IMG/VR virus record: IMGVR_UViG_3300026488_000054
Span: 1-21,825 of that record
From: a virus
Direction: 5' to 3' (one strand)
Length of the DNA: 21,825 nucleotides
Shown: piece after piece, positions 14,091-20,742 of the stretch
How positions within the stretch are numbered: the first letter of the stretch is position 1
How the letters are laid out: each line of letters starts with the position of its first letter
Notes under the pieces: generated by a model
The model's database searches: none
The model's input: the letters and a program-made list of their open reading frames with translations, nothing else
What the model was told of the DNA's origin: nothing
Position numbers and translations under genes: made by a program

Positions 14091-14303
14091 TTGGAACTCC
14101 TACACTATATTGGTCTTCAAGAAATAATCATCATAACGCTTGCCTTCGTGGTTTTCCTGGGCTTTCCCCTCTATACCCTTGTTAAGGTGCTTAAAAGCCC
14201 AGCATCAGGAACGATGAAGATTGTATGGACACTACTTGTTATTTTTCTGCCCTTAGCAGTCTGGGTTCTTTACCCTATTCTTAAACCTCACAAGACTACT
14301 TAG
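14091..14303 (+). CDS. Two-helix membrane protein, PLDc_N-like; probable moron
   Basis: This is the only convincing plus-strand protein gene in the window. I choose TTG 14091 (70 residues), with GGGAGG at 14081-14086; a GTG at 14061 has no clear ribosome site. The protein has two membrane segments (about 10-29 and 43-61). The stretch GFPLYTLVKVLKSP through KIVWTLLVIFLPLAVWVLYP resembles the phospholipase D nuclease N-terminal (PLDc_N) membrane domain, here free-standing. Its stop overlaps the 3' end of the minor head gene by eight bases, tail to tail. Expression separate from the late genes is likely. Roles such as superinfection exclusion, host envelope change or inhibition of another phage are possible but unproven. 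Confidence 0.7.
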   Translation: MELLHYIGLQEIIIITLAFVVFLGFPLYTLVKVLKSPASGTMKIVWTLLVIFLPLAVWVLYPILKPHKTT

Positions 14304-15096
14304 CCAAATAATCCGGCACAGGAATCCACTGGTGCCTGCAATTAGGGTGTAGCCCATAGCTAAAAACGTACGGACTTATCTTCAACCACTCCTCTCTTGT
14401 CTTTATCTTCCCAACGTAGCGCCTACAGATAGCCGACGTTCTTTCGTCCACAGGCCCCACCATCTTGTAATACTTATAACCTCTCCCTTTGTTCACTTCC
14501 TCTATTGCTGTCCTGAATGCCCGGTGGAGCTCCGAACGGGCTATTGTCTCCAACCTATGTTTTGTAACGCCCCTGAAAAACCCATCTTCTGCCTTGAGAG
14601 CATTCATTATGTCGTCAATACTCATTGGGGAAATCGCAGCTTGAGTCAGAACCCTTGAAACCGTTACCTTTACATCCTCGGTAGCCTTCATTATTGATGA
14701 CTTATAGCTAGTGTAAACGGCCTTGGCTACCTCCGGAGAAAGCACCACGTTAGCCATAGACAGGCCGTAAGCAGTAATAACCTCTCTGAAACTCCTTTGA
14801 AGGGCTGGCAATATCCGCTTGTTGAACAGACTTTCATCATCAGTGACGTCAGCAAGGGGTTTAACGATGAGTTCCTGCAAAACAAAGTCTATCTGAGAAA
14901 GCAGAGGAACCAAGTCGTCAACAGACATTCCCTCTTTGTAGTTCTTTGCAATCCAATTTTCAAGGCGGAGAAGTCCCTTTTCCCAGGTATCTAAAAACTC
15001 CTTAACGACCTTTGAATCGTACTTTTGGGAGAGCTCCGTTAACTTCTTCTCAAGCTTCTTAATCCTTCTAAGGATTTTCTCTTTACTGGCCGCCAT
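14296..15096 (-). CDS. Minor head protein, SPP1 gp7 / MuF type
   Basis: The 266-residue protein is mostly helical and ends with the MuF signature: TIARSELHRAFRTAIEE, then VDERTSAICRRYVGKI and LHPNCRHQWIPV. The Cys/His pattern (C in SAIC, HPNCRH) is conserved in the family and may bind metal. Such proteins sit inside the head at the portal and are injected or affect DNA entry. The ATG at 15096 has GGAGG nine bases upstream and overlaps the portal gene by 14 bases. No C-terminal toxin domain is fused, unlike some polymorphic MuF proteins. Confidence 0.88.
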   Translation of the reverse strand: MAASKEKILRRIKKLEKKLTELSQKYDSKVVKEFLDTWEKGLLRLENWIAKNYKEGMSVDDLVPLLSQIDFVLQELIVKPLADVTDDESLFNKRILPALQRSFREVITAYGLSMANVVLSPEVAKAVYTSYKSSIMKATEDVKVTVSRVLTQAAISPMSIDDIMNALKAEDGFFRGVTKHRLETIARSELHRAFRTAIEEVNKGRGYKYYKMVGPVDERTSAICRRYVGKIKTREEWLKISPYVFSYGLHPNCRHQWIPVPDYLAK

Positions 15097-16426
15097 TCAG
15101 TTTAGCCTCCAAAGCTTTGAGTTCCACCGGAGAGACCCCTGTATTCTTCTCAAACCACGCGACGTTTTCAGCGTAAATCTTTTCAGCCTCCTCTCGGGTT
15201 AAATCAGGGTTCTTGGCGAGGATGTAGTCAATCGGAGTGGCTACACGGTTGTTGAATTTGAACTGCCACTCAAGGAGCTCCTCCCTATCCAGTGGCTCTT
15301 TTGGCTCAGGGTAGTCAACGATAATTTCAAGGTTCTGGGGCACACTCTTTCGCGTGTGAGTAGCGTAAACGTGAAGGGCAAGCTCTATTAGCTCTTTTTC
15401 CAAGGGCCTGAAGAATTCCGCTCTCTCTTTCTGCCACTCAATTAACGACTGCTGTTCTGCTACAAGTGCAACGCCGGACTTTGTAGTGGTGGCTTTTAAG
15501 CTTACCGCCCCTTCCGGTATTCTGAGAGACATTAGAGCTGAGTCTAAAAGAGCATTGATAACGTCAAGCATTTTATTGATGTCAGCGTCAGGTTTGATGA
15601 AAGAGGCGTCACCGTTTTCCGGCATTACGATGTAAGTGTCAGGGCCAAAAACGGGGCGGAAGTCGGGGGGAGCTCCCTTAACTACAAGTTGGCCGTGAGA
15701 CTGAAAAATCGTAGTCCAGATTAATTCAGTCCAGAGCTTGTTGAGAATCTCATTAGCCTTGATTATTTGAGCCCCCGGGACCTCTACCTCCCAGAAATCC
15801 CATAGAGGTTCTGAATTTCTAAAGAAAACAAGGGGAATTCTGCCGTAAGGGTTTTCTTGTCTCTCTACAACTTTATCGTTTTTTAGCTTTATGAACTCCT
15901 CTGCCGTCCATACGTGAGCTATTCTCTCAACTTTTGCTCCTTTGACCACTCCCCAGTGCAGGACTACTATCTCAGGCAGAGTTGGGTCGTTTTCCGACGG
16001 AATAACGTCAATCATGTTAGGGGTGTAAATAGCGTAGCGAATGGAGCCGTTTTCCTGGTAAATCGGCCTTACCGCTACCGTTCCAGTAAGGAAGGTGAAC
16101 CTGTCAACATTCTGCATGATGCGGGTAAGGGGTTTGAGTAACTCCTTTCCCCAGTCAACACTAACTTCACGCTTAACCTTACCGCTGTAAAGTTTGCATA
16201 CCGCCTTGGTAACGGCGAAAGTGAGATTAAGCCAAACTTTAGGCCTATTCTTAAAATGCTCATCAGACTCTTCAGGGTTTTTCTGTATGTATATCTCCTG
16301 ATTACCAAAGTAGTAATCTAAAATCTTGTCAGCCAAAGCTTTACGTTGATTACTCAGGTTTTGAGCCAGCACTCTAAGTGCAGCGTTTAAGGCGTCTTGC
16401 GCCGTAAATCCTCCGAGGTTGAACAT
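15083..16426 (-). CDS. Portal protein, SPP1 gp6 type
   Basis: The 447-residue protein has the family order. The early segment has KALADKILDYYFGNQEIY and RPKVWLNLTFAVTKAVCKLYSGK. A middle wing region follows (TFLTGTVAVRPIYQENG, YTPNMIDVIPSENDP, NPYGRIPLVFFRNSEP). Then come the clip and crown (IIKANEILNKLWTELIW, later SGVALVAEQQSLIEWQKERAEFF, the latter typical of SPP1-type portals). It forms the dodecameric ring for DNA entry and exit. It sits between large terminase and the gp7-like gene as in SPP1. ATG 16426 has AGGAGG eight bases upstream and overlaps the terminase end by 53 bases. Confidence 0.9.
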   Translation of the reverse strand: MFNLGGFTAQDALNAALRVLAQNLSNQRKALADKILDYYFGNQEIYIQKNPEESDEHFKNRPKVWLNLTFAVTKAVCKLYSGKVKREVSVDWGKELLKPLTRIMQNVDRFTFLTGTVAVRPIYQENGSIRYAIYTPNMIDVIPSENDPTLPEIVVLHWGVVKGAKVERIAHVWTAEEFIKLKNDKVVERQENPYGRIPLVFFRNSEPLWDFWEVEVPGAQIIKANEILNKLWTELIWTTIFQSHGQLVVKGAPPDFRPVFGPDTYIVMPENGDASFIKPDADINKMLDVINALLDSALMSLRIPEGAVSLKATTTKSGVALVAEQQSLIEWQKERAEFFRPLEKELIELALHVYATHTRKSVPQNLEIIVDYPEPKEPLDREELLEWQFKFNNRVATPIDYILAKNPDLTREEAEKIYAENVAWFEKNTGVSPVELKALEAKLNGGQ

Positions 16427-17606
16427 CTCTCATTCCTCCTGATTTCCATTGACCTTGAGTAGAGCTGAAAAGTGCATATCTCATTGCGTCCATAAGGTGA
16501 TCGTTTTCCTTGCGGGGCTTGTCAAGGATTTCGCCTGTCTTATCGGTCTCCCACTGGTAACTGTTAATCTCGTCTATCATGTAAACGAGATTTTTGAAGA
16601 TTTTGAGCTTTCGGGATTTAAGGAGAGACTGGACGAAGGAAATCCCAGCCAGGACGTCCTTCTTTGCGGCCCTCATGTTTACGCCTTTAGCTTTAAGAGT
16701 TTCAAGGGTTTCTTTACTCGCAGGGTCGCCGTAGTAAACGCTGCACTTTTCTTTTTTGAGAACTTTTTCCATGTCGTCAACTGTAAGGCCGCTTTTCTTG
16801 AACTCCTTGTATGCGTAGATTTCTCCTGTTTCCGGGTTTTCAGCAAGCCAGACGACGGCGAAGGGATTGTTAAAGCCAAAGTCCACACCTCCAAAGCGGT
16901 ACCAGCTTTCTGGAATGGCAAAAGGTTCAACGGTCTCGTAGTCTTCGTATATGAGTCCTGCGGGTTTGGTGAACTTGCCTTCAAACAACATTTTAAACTT
17001 CCACTCGGGAAGGGTTCTTTTTGCCCTCTCATACTCCTCCCTTGGGTAAAAGGGGTTATCAAGGGAGCTTGGATTCTCCACGTGAAAGGCAGGATCTCCC
17101 TCTATCCACCTATCCCAGACTTCGGTCTTTAACCAGTTATGGGAATAAGGCGTAGTGGTAAGGAGAATTTGCCCTTTTCTGTAAGCTATCCTTTGGACTG
17201 CCGTGTCCCACCAGAGGCGGTCAAAGAGGCCTGCCTCGTCTCCCACTATCCCTTTGGCGTGTATTCCCTGCATCCTGTCCGGAGTTTCGGCGGAGATGAA
17301 GTAAATTGTCCCGAGGCCGGGGAGCTCCATTACGAGGTCGGCCTTGTTGAACTCATAGTTAATTCCGTTGTCGTCAAAGAATTTTTTGATGTACTTAATC
17401 GGGTTTCTTTTGAGCATTTCCCGGGTTGGAGCAGAGACAACCCACTCCTCACCAGGGTTTTGGCACATTTTGACGTAGAGCCACCGGGGAAGAAAGTAAG
17501 TTTTACCCGTTCCGGTTCCACCGATGAGAGCAGTATAGGTAGCAGTAGACTTTAAGAGCCTCAGCTGGTAGGGAAGCAGATTTATTTCAATCTTCTTTTG
17601 AGCCAT
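16374..17606 (-). CDS. Terminase large subunit
   Basis: From ATG 17606 (410 residues) the packaging ATPase shows Walker A GGTGTGKT (29-36), Walker B IVGDE (D123, E124) and coupling motif TTTP (150-153). The C-terminal RNase H-like nuclease shows acids D242 (GGVDFGFNNPFA), D294 (YYGDPASKE) and D373 (DHLMDAMRY). All expected residues are present, so it should be active in cutting and pumping DNA. A GTG at 17615 would add three residues and cannot be excluded. It overlaps the small subunit stop, and its own 3' end runs 53 bases into the portal gene. The tail GMRDVQPRRIYGARRLKRC is basic. Confidence 0.94.
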   Translation of the reverse strand: MAQKKIEINLLPYQLRLLKSTATYTALIGGTGTGKTYFLPRWLYVKMCQNPGEEWVVSAPTREMLKRNPIKYIKKFFDDNGINYEFNKADLVMELPGLGTIYFISAETPDRMQGIHAKGIVGDEAGLFDRLWWDTAVQRIAYRKGQILLTTTPYSHNWLKTEVWDRWIEGDPAFHVENPSSLDNPFYPREEYERAKRTLPEWKFKMLFEGKFTKPAGLIYEDYETVEPFAIPESWYRFGGVDFGFNNPFAVVWLAENPETGEIYAYKEFKKSGLTVDDMEKVLKKEKCSVYYGDPASKETLETLKAKGVNMRAAKKDVLAGISFVQSLLKSRKLKIFKNLVYMIDEINSYQWETDKTGEILDKPRKENDHLMDAMRYALFSSTQGQWKSGGMRDVQPRRIYGARRLKRCT

Positions 17607-18132
17607 TGCCTGCACCTATCTCGTTTATGATAATTACCGGCTGAACGCTGGTAGCTTCCTGCTGTTCTATGCCGTCAAGCATTTCCTGCAACGTTTTGTT
17701 GGCCTTGCTGCTAACCTCAATAAGACGGGAGTAGCTGTCTTTTACGGATTTAGGGTTTTCTCTCTTTTTTCTGAGGAGCTCATTGGCTATTCGACAGGCC
17801 TCAAGCTGGTAGGCAAAGACTTCCTTCTTGAGGGCTATAACACTCTCAAGAATTTGCTCCTCCCGCAGCTTCTCACCGGGGTTTATCTGAACTTTAAGGC
17901 CGGTTTCTCTTGCCGCTTCAACCACCGCAACCTTGGCGGCCTTCTCAAGAAGGGAGTCCCAGCCGTATTTGCGCGCCCACCTCAGAATGGTAGAAGGGTT
18001 TATAGAGGTGTTGCGTTCCTCTTGCAACTTTTTTGCAATGCTTTGCAATGAGTAAACCCGATTCCCCTTCTCATCAACCGTCAAATACAGTTCCTTGGCG
18101 TAGTTAACAACCTCTTCACTATATCTGGGCAT
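17587..18132 (-). CDS. Terminase small subunit
   Basis: The 181-residue protein has an N-terminal helix-turn-helix (about 1-58: VVNYAKELYLTVDEKGNRVYSLQSIAKKL, then SINPSTILRWARKYGWDSLLEKA). A helical oligomerisation core follows (about 85-155), and a short acidic tail ends near ATSVQPVIIINEIGAGNG. It would recognise the packaging site and hand DNA to the large subunit. RKYGWDSLLEKA is a usual form for such HTH terminases. ATG 18132 has AGAGGTG upstream. It overlaps the large subunit start by 20-29 bases. The dispersed element copy B lies 46 bases upstream. Confidence 0.82.
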   Translation of the reverse strand: MPRYSEEVVNYAKELYLTVDEKGNRVYSLQSIAKKLQEERNTSINPSTILRWARKYGWDSLLEKAAKVAVVEAARETGLKVQINPGEKLREEQILESVIALKKEVFAYQLEACRIANELLRKKRENPKSVKDSYSRLIEVSSKANKTLQEMLDGIEQQEATSVQPVIIINEIGAGNGSKED

Positions 18133-18158
18133 TTTGTCACCTCTAACGTCAATCTACT

Positions 18159-18437
18159 TCACTTTTTTTCTGCTCGTTGTAGGCTTTGTGAAGGTTCGTA
18201 AACGTACGAGTGGCGTTCCTTGATAAACTCAATCAAATCTTTCTGGTGGACCCGATAATAAGGGGAGCTTCCATCTGCAATAACTATTGCTTTGAGCTTA
18301 CCGTATCTAATCCAGCTTAGAACAGTGTTATAATGCACGCCAAAAAGGCGCGCTATTTCTGATGGCTTCCAAACCCTTTTCCTCCGTGCCTCTTTTATCC
18401 AAGCCTCAGCCCAAATTTCACGAGCATCTTCAACCAA
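18159..18437 (-). CDS. Small HTH protein, excisionase/MerR-like
   Basis: In this 92-residue protein, residues about 21-70 form a typical helix-turn-helix of the excisionase/MerR type: WKPSEIARLFGVHYNTVLSWIRYGKLKAI followed by the wing YYRVHQKDLIEFIKE. It would bind DNA as a recombination directionality factor, a transcription regulator of the late genes, or an accessory packaging protein. Its position between RusA and small terminase favours a regulator of the late operon. The start is TTG 18437 with GGAGGTG seven bases upstream, and it overlaps RusA by eight bases. The last residues (YEPSQSLQRAEKK) are encoded by copy B of the 31-bp element, which suggests that this segment was acquired with the element. 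Confidence 0.78.
   Translation of the reverse strand: MVEDAREIWAEAWIKEARRKRVWKPSEIARLFGVHYNTVLSWIRYGKLKAIVIADGSSPYYRVHQKDLIEFIKERHSYVYEPSQSLQRAEKK
18178..18208 (+). repeat. Dispersed 31-bp element, copy B (3' end of the HTH gene)
   Basis: TGTA, then GGCTTTGTGA (18182-18191) and AGGTTCGTAA (18192-18201), then ACGTACG. It is the most diverged copy and lies at the junction between the replication and packaging modules, before the small terminase gene. Confidence 0.72.
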
Positions 18438-18813
18438 GTTCCCACACCTCCACTATCACCCTCTCTGAGGCCTCTAATCGCCTCTCTATTGAAAGAAAAT
18501 CCACTTGCCTATCATCTACCCATACAAGACCGTTAAAAGCGTCTAAAATCGCCTTCAATCGATTGTCTACGTCCCCGCGTCGGTACTTGACGCAGAGTAG
18601 AACTCTTACCCTAAGTCTGCCCTTAAGGGGTTTATGTTTGGGGAGCTGGCGCCTTACCTCGTTTGCTACCAACCTTTTCCACTCCCGGGCCCTTTTGGTT
18701 AGAAATCTTCTTTTCCCCCGTGAAGCCCAGTAGTGGTTTACAGAGGGCGGTATGGCCGGGATTTCTATTTTCAGCTTAGAACTCAAGGAAGTTGTAGTCG
18801 TAGTCCTCTTCAA
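18430..18813 (-). CDS. rusA: RusA-type Holliday junction resolvase
   Basis: The 127-residue protein has the RusA core: KIEIPAIPPSVNHYW at the start, and YRRGDVDNRLKAILDAFNG...VDDRQVDF. The acids D81, D83 and D100 (or D101) and the lysine K87 match the catalytic Asp, Asp, Asp and Lys of E. coli RusA. It should resolve Holliday junctions or branched DNA before packaging. The start is unsure: TTG 18813 gives a Thr-rich leader and a 38-base overlap with the helicase gene, while TTG 18789 gives a shorter protein closer to the family start; neither has a well-spaced ribosome site. Confidence 0.88.
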   Translation of the reverse strand: MKRTTTTTSLSSKLKIEIPAIPPSVNHYWASRGKRRFLTKRAREWKRLVANEVRRQLPKHKPLKGRLRVRVLLCVKYRRGDVDNRLKAILDAFNGLVWVDDRQVDFLSIERRLEASERVIVEVWELG

Positions 18814-20035
18814 CCTCCACCTCTATCTGGTCTGGTCTCTTAAACTGTGGAATACCGTTCTCAAACGGCACTGTAATTTCTCTGTTGGCCGTGTCTACCC
18901 GGCACTTGGCCACCTTGACCTGAAGAATGTCCGGAGTTTCTTTCAGGTTTCTGTGAAGGAGCAGGATGTTGGAAGCGTCCTGTTCAAAGTTCCCGGTTTC
19001 CTTGATGTGTTCTATCAGAGGCTCGTCTCTTCCCACCCGGGCGCCTCTGTTGAGCTGGGCAAGGGCGACGATAGGACAGGTCCTTTTAGCTATCTCTAAG
19101 AGTTCTGCCGAAACGTAGTCAAGAAACTCTTTACGGTTCTTGTTTGAGGAGTGCTGAGTAACTTTTTGAATATAGTCAATGTAAACTACGTCCGGCTTCA
19201 CCTCAAAGATTTTGGCCTTTATCTCCGGGAGAGTTAAGGGCCCCGGCTCAATGTATATGGGAAGGTTGCTGACGGCATCGGTCGCCTTAACAACGGTACT
19301 AAAGTCAAGCCAGCCATAGACTATTTTTTTCAGCGGCTCTCCGGTATGGATTGAGATAAGGCGGGCCATAACTTCATCTTCGGTTAACTCCAGAGAGAAA
19401 AACTGCACCTTGATGCCCATCTGGGCCTGGTTATAGAGGAGGGAAAGGGCCGTCATGGTTTTTCCAATTGAGGGGCGGGCGCATATCAGGGTTAGCTCTT
19501 TCCTATAGGTGAAGATAGCGTCAAGTTCCTGAGAGCCGGTTGAGATGCCTTGAATTTCGTCGCTCTGACGCTGCTCCTCCTGCTTCTTTAGCCATCTAAC
19601 AGCTATATCGCTTACCTTTCCTCCTCTTAACTCCCTATCCCTTTCAAGGTCTGAGAGATGGGCAAGGGCCTCTTCCCGGGTGATTTCACCGCTTGCAAGG
19701 GCTCTTGCGATGTCAAGCTCTTTGTGCTTCTTTGAATACTCAATGAGCTGTTTTATAAGGGTTTCAACGAGCTTCGTGTTATCTACGGCATACTCAACGG
19801 CCAGGCCGGCCGACTGCTCAAGCCGCTGGTCTGAGGCGGCGAGGGTAATAACCTCCTCAAAGTTCATTCCCTCCTCAAAGCGCTTCTTTAGTAGAGCGAA
19901 GAGCTCCCTGTTATCGCTGTTTATGAAGTCTTCGGGCTTCAGGATTGAAACGCACTTGTAGAAGGCCTCTTCCGACATAAGCATAGAGCCCAGAAGAGTT
20001 AGCTCCACTTCGGCCCTTTTCATTAAGACGTTCAC
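18776..20035 (-). CDS. dnaB: DnaB-family replicative helicase
   Basis: The 419-residue protein has a DnaB N-terminal helical domain (about 1-105), a linker (about 106-160) and a RecA-like motor. Walker A is ARPSIGKT (186-193), a likely catalytic Glu lies in SLELTEDE, Walker B is VYIDYIQ (284-290), and ALAQLNRG (325-331) and HIKETGNFEQDASNILLL (343-360) follow, all typical of DnaB. It is somewhat shorter than the usual 440-470. It would unwind the phage origin. Start GTG 20035 overlaps the loader stop as GTGA; ATG 20023, with AAGGTGA upstream, is an alternative that drops four residues. Confidence 0.94.
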   Translation of the reverse strand: MNVLMKRAEVELTLLGSMLMSEEAFYKCVSILKPEDFINSDNRELFALLKKRFEEGMNFEEVITLAASDQRLEQSAGLAVEYAVDNTKLVETLIKQLIEYSKKHKELDIARALASGEITREEALAHLSDLERDRELRGGKVSDIAVRWLKKQEEQRQSDEIQGISTGSQELDAIFTYRKELTLICARPSIGKTMTALSLLYNQAQMGIKVQFFSLELTEDEVMARLISIHTGEPLKKIVYGWLDFSTVVKATDAVSNLPIYIEPGPLTLPEIKAKIFEVKPDVVYIDYIQKVTQHSSNKNRKEFLDYVSAELLEIAKRTCPIVALAQLNRGARVGRDEPLIEHIKETGNFEQDASNILLLHRNLKETPDILQVKVAKCRVDTANREITVPFENGIPQFKRPDQIEVEVEEDYDYNFLEF

Positions 20036-20742
20036 CTTGCACCCCCTCTCTTGTCGGTTCCCTGGACGTAGATGGGAATGCCCCTTTCTGCGAGCCTTGA
20101 ACGACTCTTTTGGCTCACCAATTCAAGGAGCCTCTTTGGGGGTGCAATGTTGGTGGTGACTATCAGGAGGGTTTCGGTGTTATAGGCCTGGTTTACGAGC
20201 TTCTCAAAGGCCTCTACTGCTTCCTCCTCAAGGTCGTCAATGAGTATCAGGTCGTACTGCTTGGTTATCTCGGTAAAGGGAACTCTCTCCTGGGCGTTGT
20301 CGTAGGAAGGGGGACGGAGCTCCGTCTCAACGCTGAAAGTAACGTCGTCAACGAACATGCACAGGTGGAGCTCCCCACGATAGAGGGCCAGAAGCTCGTC
20401 GCTCGTGAGGAAAAGCGGCGTGAGGCGCTCTGTAACGGTCTTGATTGCAAGAAGCCTGACAGCCATGAGGGTCTTGTAGTTACCGACGTCGCCTGAGAAG
20501 ATGATATAGAGGGGAGGAAAGCCGCTGGCGAGGAGCTTTTCTTCCTCGCGCTTTATCTCTGCAAAGTAGCCCTTTGCGAACTCTTGGGGTATAATATCTG
20601 TGGCCAGTGCCCTTTCAAGTAAGGGCACCATTCCCCTTCTTTTAGGCAGGTTGCACCCGAGCAGGTTTCTCCACGTTCTGCTGTCGCAACCTGCCGCTTT
20701 CTCAAGGTACTTCCTGAGCTGCTCAAGGGTTCCGGTTCCCAT
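20032..20742 (-). CDS. DnaC/IstB-like helicase loader with unusual P-loop
   Basis: From ATG 20742 (236 residues; GGGAGG six bases upstream) this AAA+ protein has a small N-terminal domain with cysteines C19 and C30. Then come a P-loop FSGDVGNYKT (82-91), Walker B LILIDDLEEE (165-174), sensor-1 TTN (196-198) and candidate arginine fingers in KSRSRLAER (212-220). The glycine just before the P-loop lysine, nearly always present in GxGKT, is replaced by tyrosine (Y89). It likely loads the adjacent DnaB-like helicase onto the origin, like DnaC or lambda P. Start and upstream stop share the TAATG junction. Whether it still hydrolyses ATP is open. Confidence 0.82.
   Translation of the reverse strand: MGTGTLEQLRKYLEKAAGCDSRTWRNLLGCNLPKRRGMVPLLERALATDIIPQEFAKGYFAEIKREEEKLLASGFPPLYIIFSGDVGNYKTLMAVRLLAIKTVTERLTPLFLTSDELLALYRGELHLCMFVDDVTFSVETELRPPSYDNAQERVPFTEITKQYDLILIDDLEEEAVEAFEKLVNQAYNTETLLIVTTNIAPPKRLLELVSQKSRSRLAERGIPIYVQGTDKRGGAR

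Noticed and set aside
14041-14305. Inverted copy of the 31-bp element at the 3' end of the plus-strand gene (about 14278-14303), making it an IS-like unit
   Set aside because: The similarity (TTGTGAGG then TTT) needs gaps and is too weak; no target duplication is visible.
16449-17132. A 227-residue plus-strand open frame opposite the large terminase
   Set aside because: It mirrors the terminase gene, has Cys/Phe-rich antisense composition and no start signal.
216-18132. Gene transfer agent instead of a phage
   Set aside because: The 3-TM holin and GH108 enzyme families also occur in gene transfer agents, but the cluster has its own replication origin, helicase, loader, small terminase and SPP1-type portal/minor head genes, which fits a phage.
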